NCBI GenBank assembly: GCA_013696965.1
Contig: JACCXN010000057.1
Coordinates: 1-64,000, forward strand
Reading direction: 5' to 3'
From: Bacteroidota bacterium
GTDB lineage: Bacteria > Bacteroidota > Bacteroidia > JACCXN01
Length of the DNA stretch: 64,000 nucleotides
In this document: positions 55,829 to 63,639 of the stretch, one piece after another
Layout of the letters: each line of letters begins with the position of its first letter
Position numbering within the stretch: the stretch's first letter is position 1
Program-made: the position numbers and the translations under genes
The notes under the pieces: generated by a model
Database searches by the model: none
What the model was told of the DNA's origin: nothing
What the model saw: the letters and a program-made list of their open reading frames with translations, nothing else

Positions 55829-56706
55829 TGCCTCAATGGCAGGGGAAATCCAAGGGAGGATCTGCTGGATACAAATTTTTTGTATTCCTGATTAAAACAT
55901 TTGGAATAAGTTTTTCTTATTTTTTTCTGCGCTTTGTAACACTTTATTATTTTTTCTTTTCGGCAGAAACTTCAAGGCATATACTTGATTTTTACCAAAA
56001 CAAATTGAAGTTTAGCTGGTTCAGATCGAGGATTAAGCTTTATCAGAATTATTACATGCTTGGTCAAACCTTAATTGATAAAATAGCGGTGATGGCCAAA
56101 ATCCCAACCAATTTTAGTTTTGATTTTGATGGCGAGCATAACCTGCGCGAGATGGTTTCTTTGAAAAAAGGAGGATTGTTACTTAGCGGGCATGCAGGAA
56201 ATTGGGAGGCCGCAGGCCACTTATTACAAAGGCTCAATACCAGAATTAACATTGTAATGTATGATGGGGAGGACGCCCAAATCAAAAAATATATGGATGA
56301 GGTTACCGGCCAAAAAACATTCCAGATTATTTTTGTAAAAGAGGACCTTTCCCATATTTATAAAATCAATCAGGCCTTGGCCTCCAATGAACTTGTATGT
56401 ATTCATGCTGACAGGTTTTTGCCGGAGAATAAAACCCTCTCCACCGAATTTTTTGGGAGTTTAGCTCGTTTTCCCGAAGGTCCCTTCCTTTTAGCCCTTA
56501 AACTTAAGGTGCCTATTGTTTATGTTTATGCTTTTAAGGAAAGTAATTCTCATTATCATTTTTATTCTACAAAAATAAAGTATTTTTACCAGCACAATGG
56601 CGATTCAATTCAAAGCGTATTGAATGATTTTGCCTTAGATTTTCAGGGAATGGTAAAAAAGTATCCTGAACAATGGTTTAACTATTATGACTTTTGGCAA
56701 CAATAA
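55828..56706 (+). CDS. LpxL-like acyltransferase of the pigment cluster
   Basis: 292 residues with an N-terminal hydrophobic anchor (about 10-45). The catalytic His-x4-Glu is in LSGHAGNWEAAG, and HADRFLPENKTLS is the second conserved block. It belongs to the same family as the lipid A acyltransferase at 10227-11129 but lies inside the pigment operon. It probably transfers the aryl polyene acyl chain from ACP to its acceptor, perhaps the dialkylresorcinol; that is inference from context. Confidence 0.82.
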   Translation: MPQWQGKSKGGSAGYKFFVFLIKTFGISFSYFFLRFVTLYYFFFSAETSRHILDFYQNKLKFSWFRSRIKLYQNYYMLGQTLIDKIAVMAKIPTNFSFDFDGEHNLREMVSLKKGGLLLSGHAGNWEAAGHLLQRLNTRINIVMYDGEDAQIKKYMDEVTGQKTFQIIFVKEDLSHIYKINQALASNELVCIHADRFLPENKTLSTEFFGSLARFPEGPFLLALKLKVPIVYVYAFKESNSHYHFYSTKIKYFYQHNGDSIQSVLNDFALDFQGMVKKYPEQWFNYYDFWQQ

Positions 56707-56708
56707 AT

Positions 56709-57131
56709 ATGCTGGCTTCTGGTATTGAAATTTTAGAATTTATCCCCCAACGTTCACCTATGGTAATGATAGATAAACTGTTGTTTTCTAATAATGAAAA
56801 AACAGTTTCAGGACTTTCCATTGATGAGGATTGTATTTTCTGCGAAAACGGTCATTTATCTGAAAGCGGATTGGTTGAAAATATTGCTCAAACCGCTGCT
56901 GCTGGCGTTGGTTATCTTTGCAAAATGGAGAATAAAAAAGTTCCAATTGGCTTTATAGCTTCCATAAAAAATTTAAATGTTTTCCATCTCCCACATGCAA
57001 AAGATGAATTAAGAACAGAGGTTACAATTATTAACGAAGTAATGGATGTTACAATCATTAATGGTACAGTACATTGTAAGGAAATACTAATGGCTGAATG
57101 TGAAATGAGGATATTTATTAAACCTGATTGA
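56709..57131 (+). CDS. 3-hydroxyacyl-ACP dehydratase, hotdog fold (FabZ/ApeI-like)
   Basis: About 140 residues from the ATG at 56709, which avoids overlap with the acyltransferase; a TTG at 56694 is in frame. QRSPMVMIDKLLFS and NGHLSESGLVENIAQTAAAG are the dehydratase-type blocks, with the active-site His and Glu in NGH and VEN. It removes water from the 3-hydroxyacyl intermediate to make the conjugated double bonds. Confidence 0.82.
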   Translation: MLASGIEILEFIPQRSPMVMIDKLLFSNNEKTVSGLSIDEDCIFCENGHLSESGLVENIAQTAAAGVGYLCKMENKKVPIGFIASIKNLNVFHLPHAKDELRTEVTIINEVMDVTIINGTVHCKEILMAECEMRIFIKPD

Positions 57132-57140
57132 AAAAATAGT

Positions 57141-57794
57141 ATGATGAATTTTTTTCCATGTAACTTTTTTATCCTTGTACTTTTTGCTACGTTTTCAAAT
57201 TCATTGGAGGCGCAAACCATCAAGGATATATTTTTACCTGAAACCCCAATAACATACCATGGAATAGATTTTTCAGAAACAAGGTATTTTGGTGAAGCAG
57301 GAACTGTTAGTAGTAGTGAAATGAAGATACTGACCAATAAAATCAATTTGTTGATTGTTTCCGAACCTGCAAAATTTAACCTTCTGAAAACTTTTTCTAA
57401 AAACAGGATTAACAATAATCTTACCTTAACGATTAAAATTAATGAGGAGCTTGATGAGGACAAAATTATCACCTATAATTACGCTGATTGTTCAAGACTA
57501 ACACCACAGATTATTCAGTCCATGGTTTACAAATACAACTTTGATAATCCCACTGGCGTTGGTCTGGTTTTTATTATGGAAGGAATGAATAAAAGCATAG
57601 AACAAGCTTCAATTTGGGTTACTTTTTTTAACATGTTTGACAATACTGTGCTGTTAACTCAAAGGGTAAGCGGTAAGGCCTCTGGTATCTCATTTAGAAA
57701 TCATTGGAGTAATTCGGTTCATAATATTTTTATAAAAATATACACCAGGGAATATAAAATGTGGAAAAAGGCTTATGGGCCTTCAAAAAAATAA
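57141..57794 (+). CDS. exported protein of the pigment cluster, unknown family
   Basis: 217 residues with a signal peptide (cleavage near residue 25, SLEAQ). The mature part has no catalytic motif I recognise; it contains ETRYFGEAGTVSSSEMKIL, ITYNYADCSRLTP and GVGLVFIMEGMNKS. The position between dehydratase and thioesterase genes, with 9 bases before and a 4-base gap or small overlap after, implies a role in pigment assembly or transport outside the cytoplasmic membrane. Function unknown. Confidence 0.7.
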   Translation: MMNFFPCNFFILVLFATFSNSLEAQTIKDIFLPETPITYHGIDFSETRYFGEAGTVSSSEMKILTNKINLLIVSEPAKFNLLKTFSKNRINNNLTLTIKINEELDEDKIITYNYADCSRLTPQIIQSMVYKYNFDNPTGVGLVFIMEGMNKSIEQASIWVTFFNMFDNTVLLTQRVSGKASGISFRNHWSNSVHNIFIKIYTREYKMWKKAYGPSKK

Positions 57795-57798
57795 TACT

Positions 57799-58215
57799 AT
57801 GTTATCTGAAATAACCGAGATTAAGGTAAGGTTTAATGAGGTAGATCCTTTGGGGATTACCTGGCATGGCCATTATTTGAGGTATTTTGAGGATGGACGT
57901 GAGGCATTTGGTGCTAAATATGGCTTAGGATATCTTGAAATGTACAAACTTGGTTTTGTTGTTCCAATTGTGAATATAAATTGCAATTATAAAAAATCAC
58001 TACAATATGGGGATAAGGCAATTATTGAAACAACTTTTATTGATAATCCCGCTGCAAAGATAATTTTTGAATATAAAATTTACAATCCTGAAACACTTGA
58101 AATTATTTCTGTTGGAAAATCTGTCCAGGTTTTTTTAGATATTCATACAAAGCAATTACAGATTAAAACTCCAGAGTTTTTTGAAAATTGGAAAATCAAT
58201 AACAATTTAATTTAA
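57799..58215 (+). CDS. acyl-CoA thioesterase (4HBT/YbgC-like)
   Basis: About 138 residues from the ATG at 57799; an ATG at 57775 overlaps the previous gene by 20 bases and is possible. VRFNEVDPLGITWHGHYLRYFEDGREAF has the catalytic Asp of the family and the helix over the active site. It could release the finished acyl chain, or clear stalled ones from ACP. It resembles the thioesterase at 30097-30513 only in fold. Confidence 0.8.
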   Translation: MLSEITEIKVRFNEVDPLGITWHGHYLRYFEDGREAFGAKYGLGYLEMYKLGFVVPIVNINCNYKKSLQYGDKAIIETTFIDNPAAKIIFEYKIYNPETLEIISVGKSVQVFLDIHTKQLQIKTPEFFENWKINNNLI

Positions 58216-58227
58216 TCGATTAAAGTA

Positions 58228-59382
58228 ATGCAAAAGGTTTTTGTTGAGTCTCACAATATTTTATCTCCATTGGGAAACACAACACTTGAAAATTTTATTC
58301 AGGTTCAAAATGGTCATTCAGGTGTAAAACTTCACCATAGAAAGGATTTGCATGATGAAGGAATTTGGGCTTCTATTATTGGAGCGGGTCAATTTGAAGA
58401 AATAACTAAGGGTATCATTAATTGCAACAATTTCACTCGTTTTGAAAAGCTTTTAATAGCCTCCATAAATAATGCTTTAATAACTTCTTCTGTTGATTTA
58501 TCCAGTAATGAAACTATTTTTATATTTTCAACCACAAAAGGAAGCATTGAATTGCTAGAAAAACAAGATGCTTCACCAGAACTTTATGAAAGGATGAGTT
58601 TACATAATTCCTGTTCACTGGTTTCAAATTATTTTAAAAATGAAAATAAACCAGTTATAATTTCGAATGCATGTGTATCTGGTGTCACTGCAATTTTATA
58701 TGCAAGGCGAGTATTGGCTTCTGGAAGCTTTAAAAATGCTGTTATTGTTGGGGCTGATACCTTTAGTAAATTTGTATTTTCAGGATTTCTTTCTTTTCAA
58801 GCATTAAGTCAAGGAAGGTGTAGCCCATTTTCAAATAACAGGGATGGTATTAATTTAGGGGAAGCTGCAGCCACAATTATTATTACTACACAAGCTGAAT
58901 ACGTAGCACAAGGTGTAAAAATGGAAGTTCTCAATGGAGCTATAAGTAATGATTCCAATCATATTTCAGGTCCTTCAAGAACTGGTCAGGAGTTAAGCAC
59001 TGCAATTGATAAGGCAATTCAATTATCAGGAATATCTGCTAAGGATATTGGTTTTATTTCAGCTCATGGAACTGCAACCTTGTTCAATGATGAAATGGAA
59101 GCCAAGGCTTTTAATTTATCCGGCCTGCAAAATACTCCTGTTAATAGTCTTAAGGGATATTTTGGACATACCCTGGGAGCAGCAGGTTTAGTTGAATCAA
59201 TTATTAGTATTTTATCTTTAAAGCAAGGAATTGTAATTCCAACAGCTGGGTTTTCAGAATTGGGAGTTTCCCCTCCTATTAATGTGTGTAACAATAAAAT
59301 TAATAATACAATGCGTTACTTCTTAAAAACTGCTTCCGGTTTTGGTGGTTGTAATGCTACTTTAGTTTTTTCTAAATCATAA
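58228..59382 (+). CDS. beta-ketoacyl synthase, second of two
   Basis: 384 residues. The triad is complete: Cys149 (SNACVSGV), His280 (SAHGTA) and His314 (YFGHTLGAAG). It is diverged from the first ketosynthase (no SAACASG block) and resembles the aryl-polyene ketosynthase type. The two synthases may work on different chain lengths or as a pair. It sits between the thioesterase and methyltransferase genes with gaps of 12 and 15 bases. Confidence 0.88.
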   Translation: MQKVFVESHNILSPLGNTTLENFIQVQNGHSGVKLHHRKDLHDEGIWASIIGAGQFEEITKGIINCNNFTRFEKLLIASINNALITSSVDLSSNETIFIFSTTKGSIELLEKQDASPELYERMSLHNSCSLVSNYFKNENKPVIISNACVSGVTAILYARRVLASGSFKNAVIVGADTFSKFVFSGFLSFQALSQGRCSPFSNNRDGINLGEAAATIIITTQAEYVAQGVKMEVLNGAISNDSNHISGPSRTGQELSTAIDKAIQLSGISAKDIGFISAHGTATLFNDEMEAKAFNLSGLQNTPVNSLKGYFGHTLGAAGLVESIISILSLKQGIVIPTAGFSELGVSPPINVCNNKINNTMRYFLKTASGFGGCNATLVFSKS

Positions 59383-59397
59383 ATAAATACAAAAAAA

Positions 59398-60471
59398 ATG
59401 AAATTTTTTAATAGTGATAATCGTACAGCTCTTGAAGCAATTGAATATGCTCAACACATCGCTTTTGCCCCTATTGTTTTCCAGGCTTCAATAGCACTAA
59501 GGGATTTGGGGATATTAACAATTATTGAAAAACAAGGAAAAGATGGAATAACAACTGAACAGGTTGTTGAGCTATCAGGACTAAAGCCTTACGGTGTAAG
59601 AGTTTTACTTGAGGCTGGTCTTGGAATCGGACTATTAACCATCGATGATAATTACAATTATTTTTTAACTAAAACCGGTTATTTCATTTTACAGGATGAA
59701 ATGACAAAGGTGAATATGGACTTTGTTCAGGATATTTGTTACAAAGGGATGTTTGATTTAACTGGTTCAATTCAAACCGGCAAGCCCGAAGGACTAAAAA
59801 CATTAGGTCCTTGGCCAACGGTTTATGAAGGACTTTCTGTTTTGCCTGAGAAAGAACAAAAAAGCTGGTTTAATTTCGATCATTACTATTCCAGTGATTC
59901 TTTTCCTCTTGTTCTACCACATGTATTTAAGGATAGCCCTAAAAAATTACTCGACATTGGTGGAAATACTGGTAAATGGTCACTTCAATGTGCGAAATAC
60001 AATGAGCAGGTTCAAGTAACAATTGCAGATCTACCAGGACAGTTGAAAATGGCTCAGGCCAATATCGAAAGCCAGGGCCTTTCCTCCAGAGTTGGTTTTC
60101 ATGAAATTAATATCCTTGATAAAAACGCTAAACTTCCTAAAGGTTTCGATGTTATCTGGATGAGCCAGTTTCTAGATTGTTTTTCCGAGGAAGAAATAAT
60201 TTCTATTCTGGAAAGATGCTTTGAAGCTCTTGATGAAAACGGACAAGTATTTATTTTGGAGCCTTTCTGGGATAGGCAGAAGTATAAAGTTTCTGCATTT
60301 TGTCTTCAGATGACTTCCTTGTATTTTACCAATATAGCCAATGGGAATAGTCAAATGTATCATTCAGGTCTTTTTATAAAACTTGTTGAAAAAGCAGGAT
60401 TCCATGTAATTGAGAAAATTGACAATATTGGAGTTAGTCACTCTTTGTTAAAATGCAGTAAGAAAAAATAA
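59398..60471 (+). CDS. SAM-dependent methyltransferase with N-terminal winged-helix part
   Basis: 357 residues. A helix-turn-helix-like N-terminal part (about 20-95) precedes the Rossmann domain with LLDIGGNTGKWSLQCAK (motif I, about residue 184) and VTIADLPGQ (strand 2). This is the layout of plant- and bacterial-type O- and C-methyltransferases. It would methylate the pigment, most likely the aromatic ring or a chain end. It is the last gene before the cluster terminator. Confidence 0.82.
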   Translation: MKFFNSDNRTALEAIEYAQHIAFAPIVFQASIALRDLGILTIIEKQGKDGITTEQVVELSGLKPYGVRVLLEAGLGIGLLTIDDNYNYFLTKTGYFILQDEMTKVNMDFVQDICYKGMFDLTGSIQTGKPEGLKTLGPWPTVYEGLSVLPEKEQKSWFNFDHYYSSDSFPLVLPHVFKDSPKKLLDIGGNTGKWSLQCAKYNEQVQVTIADLPGQLKMAQANIESQGLSSRVGFHEINILDKNAKLPKGFDVIWMSQFLDCFSEEEIISILERCFEALDENGQVFILEPFWDRQKYKVSAFCLQMTSLYFTNIANGNSQMYHSGLFIKLVEKAGFHVIEKIDNIGVSHSLLKCSKKK

Positions 60472-60491
60472 ATTGATATTTTTAAAAAATT

Positions 60492-60546
60492 AGTAAAGAA
60501 AGCCCATTGTACTATAAGTATATATGGGTTTTACTTCATTTTTTTA
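60492..60546 (+). terminator. terminator inside the pigment cluster
   Basis: AGTAAA...AAGCCCAT (60492-60507) pairs with ATGGGTTTTACT (60524-60535) with a short bulge and G-U pairs. A T-run follows. It splits the cluster into two transcription units. Confidence 0.55.
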
Positions 60547-60613
60547 TTAAGCATTTATAGTGCAATTAAACTGAATTTTACCTGTATCTTTTTTAAGCCG
60601 GAAATCCTAGCTA

Positions 60614-62212
60614 ATGAAAAATCTTTACACTTCTGATCTTGCCAATTCAAGCTATGATGCTATTGTTATAGGTTCGGGAATGGGAGGACTTACAACAGCT
60701 GTTTTTCTTGCCAAGTCAGGCAAAAAAGTTCTGGTTCTTGAAAAGCATTATGTTCCCGGAGGTTTTACCCATACATTTAAGCGGAAAAATTTTGTGTGGG
60801 ATGTAGGTGTTCACTATGTTGGGCAGGTTAACCTAAAGGATGCATTATTACGTAAGGCTTTTGATTATATTAGTGAGGGAAAATTAAAATGGTCTGATAT
60901 GGGCGAAATATACGATCAGGCTATTATTGAAGGGGATGTATATAATTTTAAAACCGGGGTTGAAAATCAAATCAATCAAATGATTGAATATTTTCCAGGG
61001 GAAGAAAAAGCCATTCGATCCTATTATGAATTGCTTCAAAAAATAAGTGGTAATTCAATCATGTTTTTTTCTGAACGCACTATGCCTGATTGGCTTAGTA
61101 GAACACTTGGATATTTTCTGCGCAAGGGATTTTATAAATATTCCAATCAAACCACATATGAAGTAATAAGCAAGCTAACTAAAAATCAAAAATTAATTGC
61201 AGTATTATGCGCCCAATGTGGTAATTATGGTTTGCCGCCTAAAAAAAGTAGTTTTGCAATACATGCAATGATTGTTGAACATTTTTTAGAAGGAGGAAAT
61301 TATCCTACAGGTGGTTCTTCAAGCATACATAAAAGCCTTACTGATGTTATTGAATCACATGGTGGTAAGGTTGCCATAAAAGCAGCTGTGAAAAATATAA
61401 TTATTAAAAATAATAAAGCCGTTGGGGTTGAAATGGAAAACGGGGATAGAATTCATGGCTTAAAAATTATAAGCAATGCAGGGGCGCATAACACCTTCAA
61501 TAAATTAATACCAGTAGAATTACAAAAAACTGAAAACACAAAAGCATTAAACAAAATAAAGCCTTCGGTTTCCCATGTTTGTATTTATGTTGGATTAAAT
61601 GCAAGTGACAAGGAATTAAAGCTACCCAAACACAATATCTGGTTATACGATAGTTATTACTTGGATGAAAAATTTCAGAAGCATCTGGATGGTGAAAATA
61701 TAAAATCTCCCCTGGCTTATATTTCATTTCCATCTGCTAAAGATGCGGATTGGGAAAACAAGCATCCTGGAACATCCACCATCCAGGTTATAGGCTCATT
61801 TCCCTATGATGGAGTAAAATTTTGGGAAGATAAAAAATGGCAAAAACGTGGCCAGGATTACCATGCATTGAAGGAAGAAATAAAAAGCCATCTTCTTGAA
61901 AAGTTATATCAGGTATTGCCGCAAGTAAATGGCAAGGTTGAAATTTGTGAATTATCCACACCACTTTCAACAAAACATTTTAGTAATTACAAAAGGGGTG
62001 AAATTTATGGGTTGGAACATTCTCCTGAAAGATTTAAATTAGTGCAATTAAGACCCAAAACCAATTATAAAAACCTATATCTTACAGGTCAGGATATTGT
62101 CTGTGTTGGTGTTGGCGCTGCTCTTTTCTCTGGAATTATTACAGCGGTTTCAATTTTAAACAGGAATTTATTGTGGAGAATTATACGTTATAAAGTGCCA
62201 CAAACAGAATGA
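60614..62212 (+). CDS. CrtI-like NAD(P)/FAD-dependent oxidoreductase
   Basis: 532 residues. The N-terminal Rossmann motif VIGSGMGGLTTAVFLAKSGKKVLVLEK is followed by PGGFTHTFKRKNFVWDVGVHYVG. The C-terminal LTGQDIVCVGVGAALFSG completes the FAD site. It belongs to the phytoene-desaturase / retinol-saturase superfamily. In this cluster it could oxidise or saturate the polyene or tailor the pigment, which is inference. It begins a second transcription unit after the terminator. Confidence 0.85.
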   Translation: MKNLYTSDLANSSYDAIVIGSGMGGLTTAVFLAKSGKKVLVLEKHYVPGGFTHTFKRKNFVWDVGVHYVGQVNLKDALLRKAFDYISEGKLKWSDMGEIYDQAIIEGDVYNFKTGVENQINQMIEYFPGEEKAIRSYYELLQKISGNSIMFFSERTMPDWLSRTLGYFLRKGFYKYSNQTTYEVISKLTKNQKLIAVLCAQCGNYGLPPKKSSFAIHAMIVEHFLEGGNYPTGGSSSIHKSLTDVIESHGGKVAIKAAVKNIIIKNNKAVGVEMENGDRIHGLKIISNAGAHNTFNKLIPVELQKTENTKALNKIKPSVSHVCIYVGLNASDKELKLPKHNIWLYDSYYLDEKFQKHLDGENIKSPLAYISFPSAKDADWENKHPGTSTIQVIGSFPYDGVKFWEDKKWQKRGQDYHALKEEIKSHLLEKLYQVLPQVNGKVEICELSTPLSTKHFSNYKRGEIYGLEHSPERFKLVQLRPKTNYKNLYLTGQDIVCVGVGAALFSGIITAVSILNRNLLWRIIRYKVPQTE

Positions 62213-62326
62213 AAAAATAGATTCTGTAAAATGTAATAAATCTTTAATAGAGTGGCATTTAAAGAAATAATAAGCCTAATTAATTCACCTAAAATAAAAT
62301 CCCCTAGATTACTGGAATTAATTTAT

Positions 62327-62405
62327 GAAATAGCCATGCACACCGTTCACAAACGCTAATGAATATATCAAGGCTCCAGATAAATCGGGATGACAATTAA
62401 AAAAA
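62327..62405. repeat. dispersed intergenic repeat, copy B
   Basis: It starts AAATAGCCATGCACA and contains TTCACAAA, AATGAAT, GGCTCCAGATAAATCGGG, ATGACAATTAAAA. CCAGATAAATCGGG is close to the palindrome CCCGAT-AA-ATCGGG. It aligns with copies A and C but lacks the 3' hairpin. Confidence 0.6.
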
Positions 62406-62413
62406 CACATATA

Positions 62414-62520
62414 AAATAGCCATGCACAAAGGTGAACAACAGAAATGAATTTAACCTGGCCCCTGTTGAATGGAATGACAATTAAAATACGAATGCTTAG
62501 TATTCATGGTTCTATGGAGG
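62414..62520. repeat. dispersed intergenic repeat, copy C
   Basis: It starts AAATAGCCATGCACA, the same as copy B 87 bases before. It continues with AATGAATTTAACCTGGC, CCTGTTGAATGGAATGACA, AATTAAAA and a hairpin GAATGC-TTA-GTATTC. That hairpin matches the AATGCT/AGCATT hairpin of copy A, with a G-U pair in the stem. Confidence 0.6.
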
Positions 62521-62552
62521 AACATTAACAAACGATTTAACTTATTATACAG

Positions 62553-63470
62553 ATGAAAAAAGTATTGGTCATTTATTATACTCAATCTGGTCAATTAAAT
62601 AAAGCATTAAAGGCAACGCTAAAACCATTGGAAGACATTGCCAAAGTTCAATTGTATTATGAACAACTGAAACCGAAAATTCCATTCCCTTTCCCTTGGA
62701 GTTACATGGAGTTTTTTGATGCTTTTCCTGAAACGGTTCAAGGAGTTCCATGTGAGCTGGAATCTTTTGAATTTAATCCTGAAGAAGATTTCGATTTAGT
62801 TATTATTGCCTATCAGCCTTGGTTTTTATCTATTAGTAGACCTGTGAATTCTTTTTTACAAACTCCTCAAGCAAAAATAGTACTTAAAAACAAACCCGTT
62901 GTAACAGTTATAGCCTGCAGAAATATGTGGCTAAACGCTCAACAAAAAATGAAAATTAATTTAAAAAAACTTGAGGCTAATTTAGTGGGTAATATCACTT
63001 TTGTAGACAAAGCTTCAAACTTGGTTAGTCTTATTACTGTTCTGGCTTTTGCTTTGGGAGGTGTTAAAGATAAATTCTTAGGTGTTTTCCCTAAATATGG
63101 GGTTTCAGATAAGGATCTTGATTTGTTAGCTGGAATTTTTGGTGAAATTATCCTGAAAAACCTCAAAAGTGGCGATTATTCAAAGCAACAACAGGAATTG
63201 ATTAACCAGGGAGCAATTAATATAAAATCAAATTTAATGCTCATGGAGGGAAGGGGAAGTGTGCTTTTTCCGCTTTATGCAAATTTCATTTCCAAAAAAG
63301 GAGCCTCTAATAGCAGGGAACGAAGGACACGTGTTCGTATTTTCGGAATTGTATTACCCACAGCAATTTTGATTCTTTCTCCTATTATTACTATAGTTTC
63401 AAGACTAGCTCCGGTTTTATTTCCTAAAAAAATAAAAAAAGAAATTGAGCGCCATTCTTTGATTCACTAG
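62553..63470 (+). CDS. darA: dialkylresorcinol condensing enzyme DarA
   Basis: 305 residues. A flavodoxin-like N-terminal part (KVLVIYYTQSGQLNKALKATL) is followed by an alpha-beta region and a C-terminal hydrophobic hairpin (about 265-295). It matches the DarA family of flexirubin and dialkylresorcinol clusters, which condenses and cyclises two fatty-acid-derived beta-keto chains. With darB after it, it makes the resorcinol part of flexirubin. No close partner such as an aromatase gene is in view. Confidence 0.88.
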   Translation: MKKVLVIYYTQSGQLNKALKATLKPLEDIAKVQLYYEQLKPKIPFPFPWSYMEFFDAFPETVQGVPCELESFEFNPEEDFDLVIIAYQPWFLSISRPVNSFLQTPQAKIVLKNKPVVTVIACRNMWLNAQQKMKINLKKLEANLVGNITFVDKASNLVSLITVLAFALGGVKDKFLGVFPKYGVSDKDLDLLAGIFGEIILKNLKSGDYSKQQQELINQGAINIKSNLMLMEGRGSVLFPLYANFISKKGASNSRERRTRVRIFGIVLPTAILILSPIITIVSRLAPVLFPKKIKKEIERHSLIH

Positions 63471-63639
63471 TAATTTCTTCTGTATAGGAAGTTAAAATCC
63501 CCATTATTAGTAATAAATTTGAAGTTTTTTATATATTCCTTATCTACGTAATAAAAGAAACTATTATCTTTACCCATACCCATAAGAGTTTAATCCATAA
63601 TGCAGAATTTAGCATTATAAAGCAAACCTATTTTAATTC

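Larger units (their letters stand above)
62213..62552. other. 340-base intergenic region with two repeat copies
   Basis: The region between the oxidoreductase and darA genes contains dispersed repeat copies B and C (given below). The repeats make up most of the second half. The first part (62213-62325) shows no gene. No clear promoter pair is visible, though darA probably needs its own. Confidence 0.5.
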
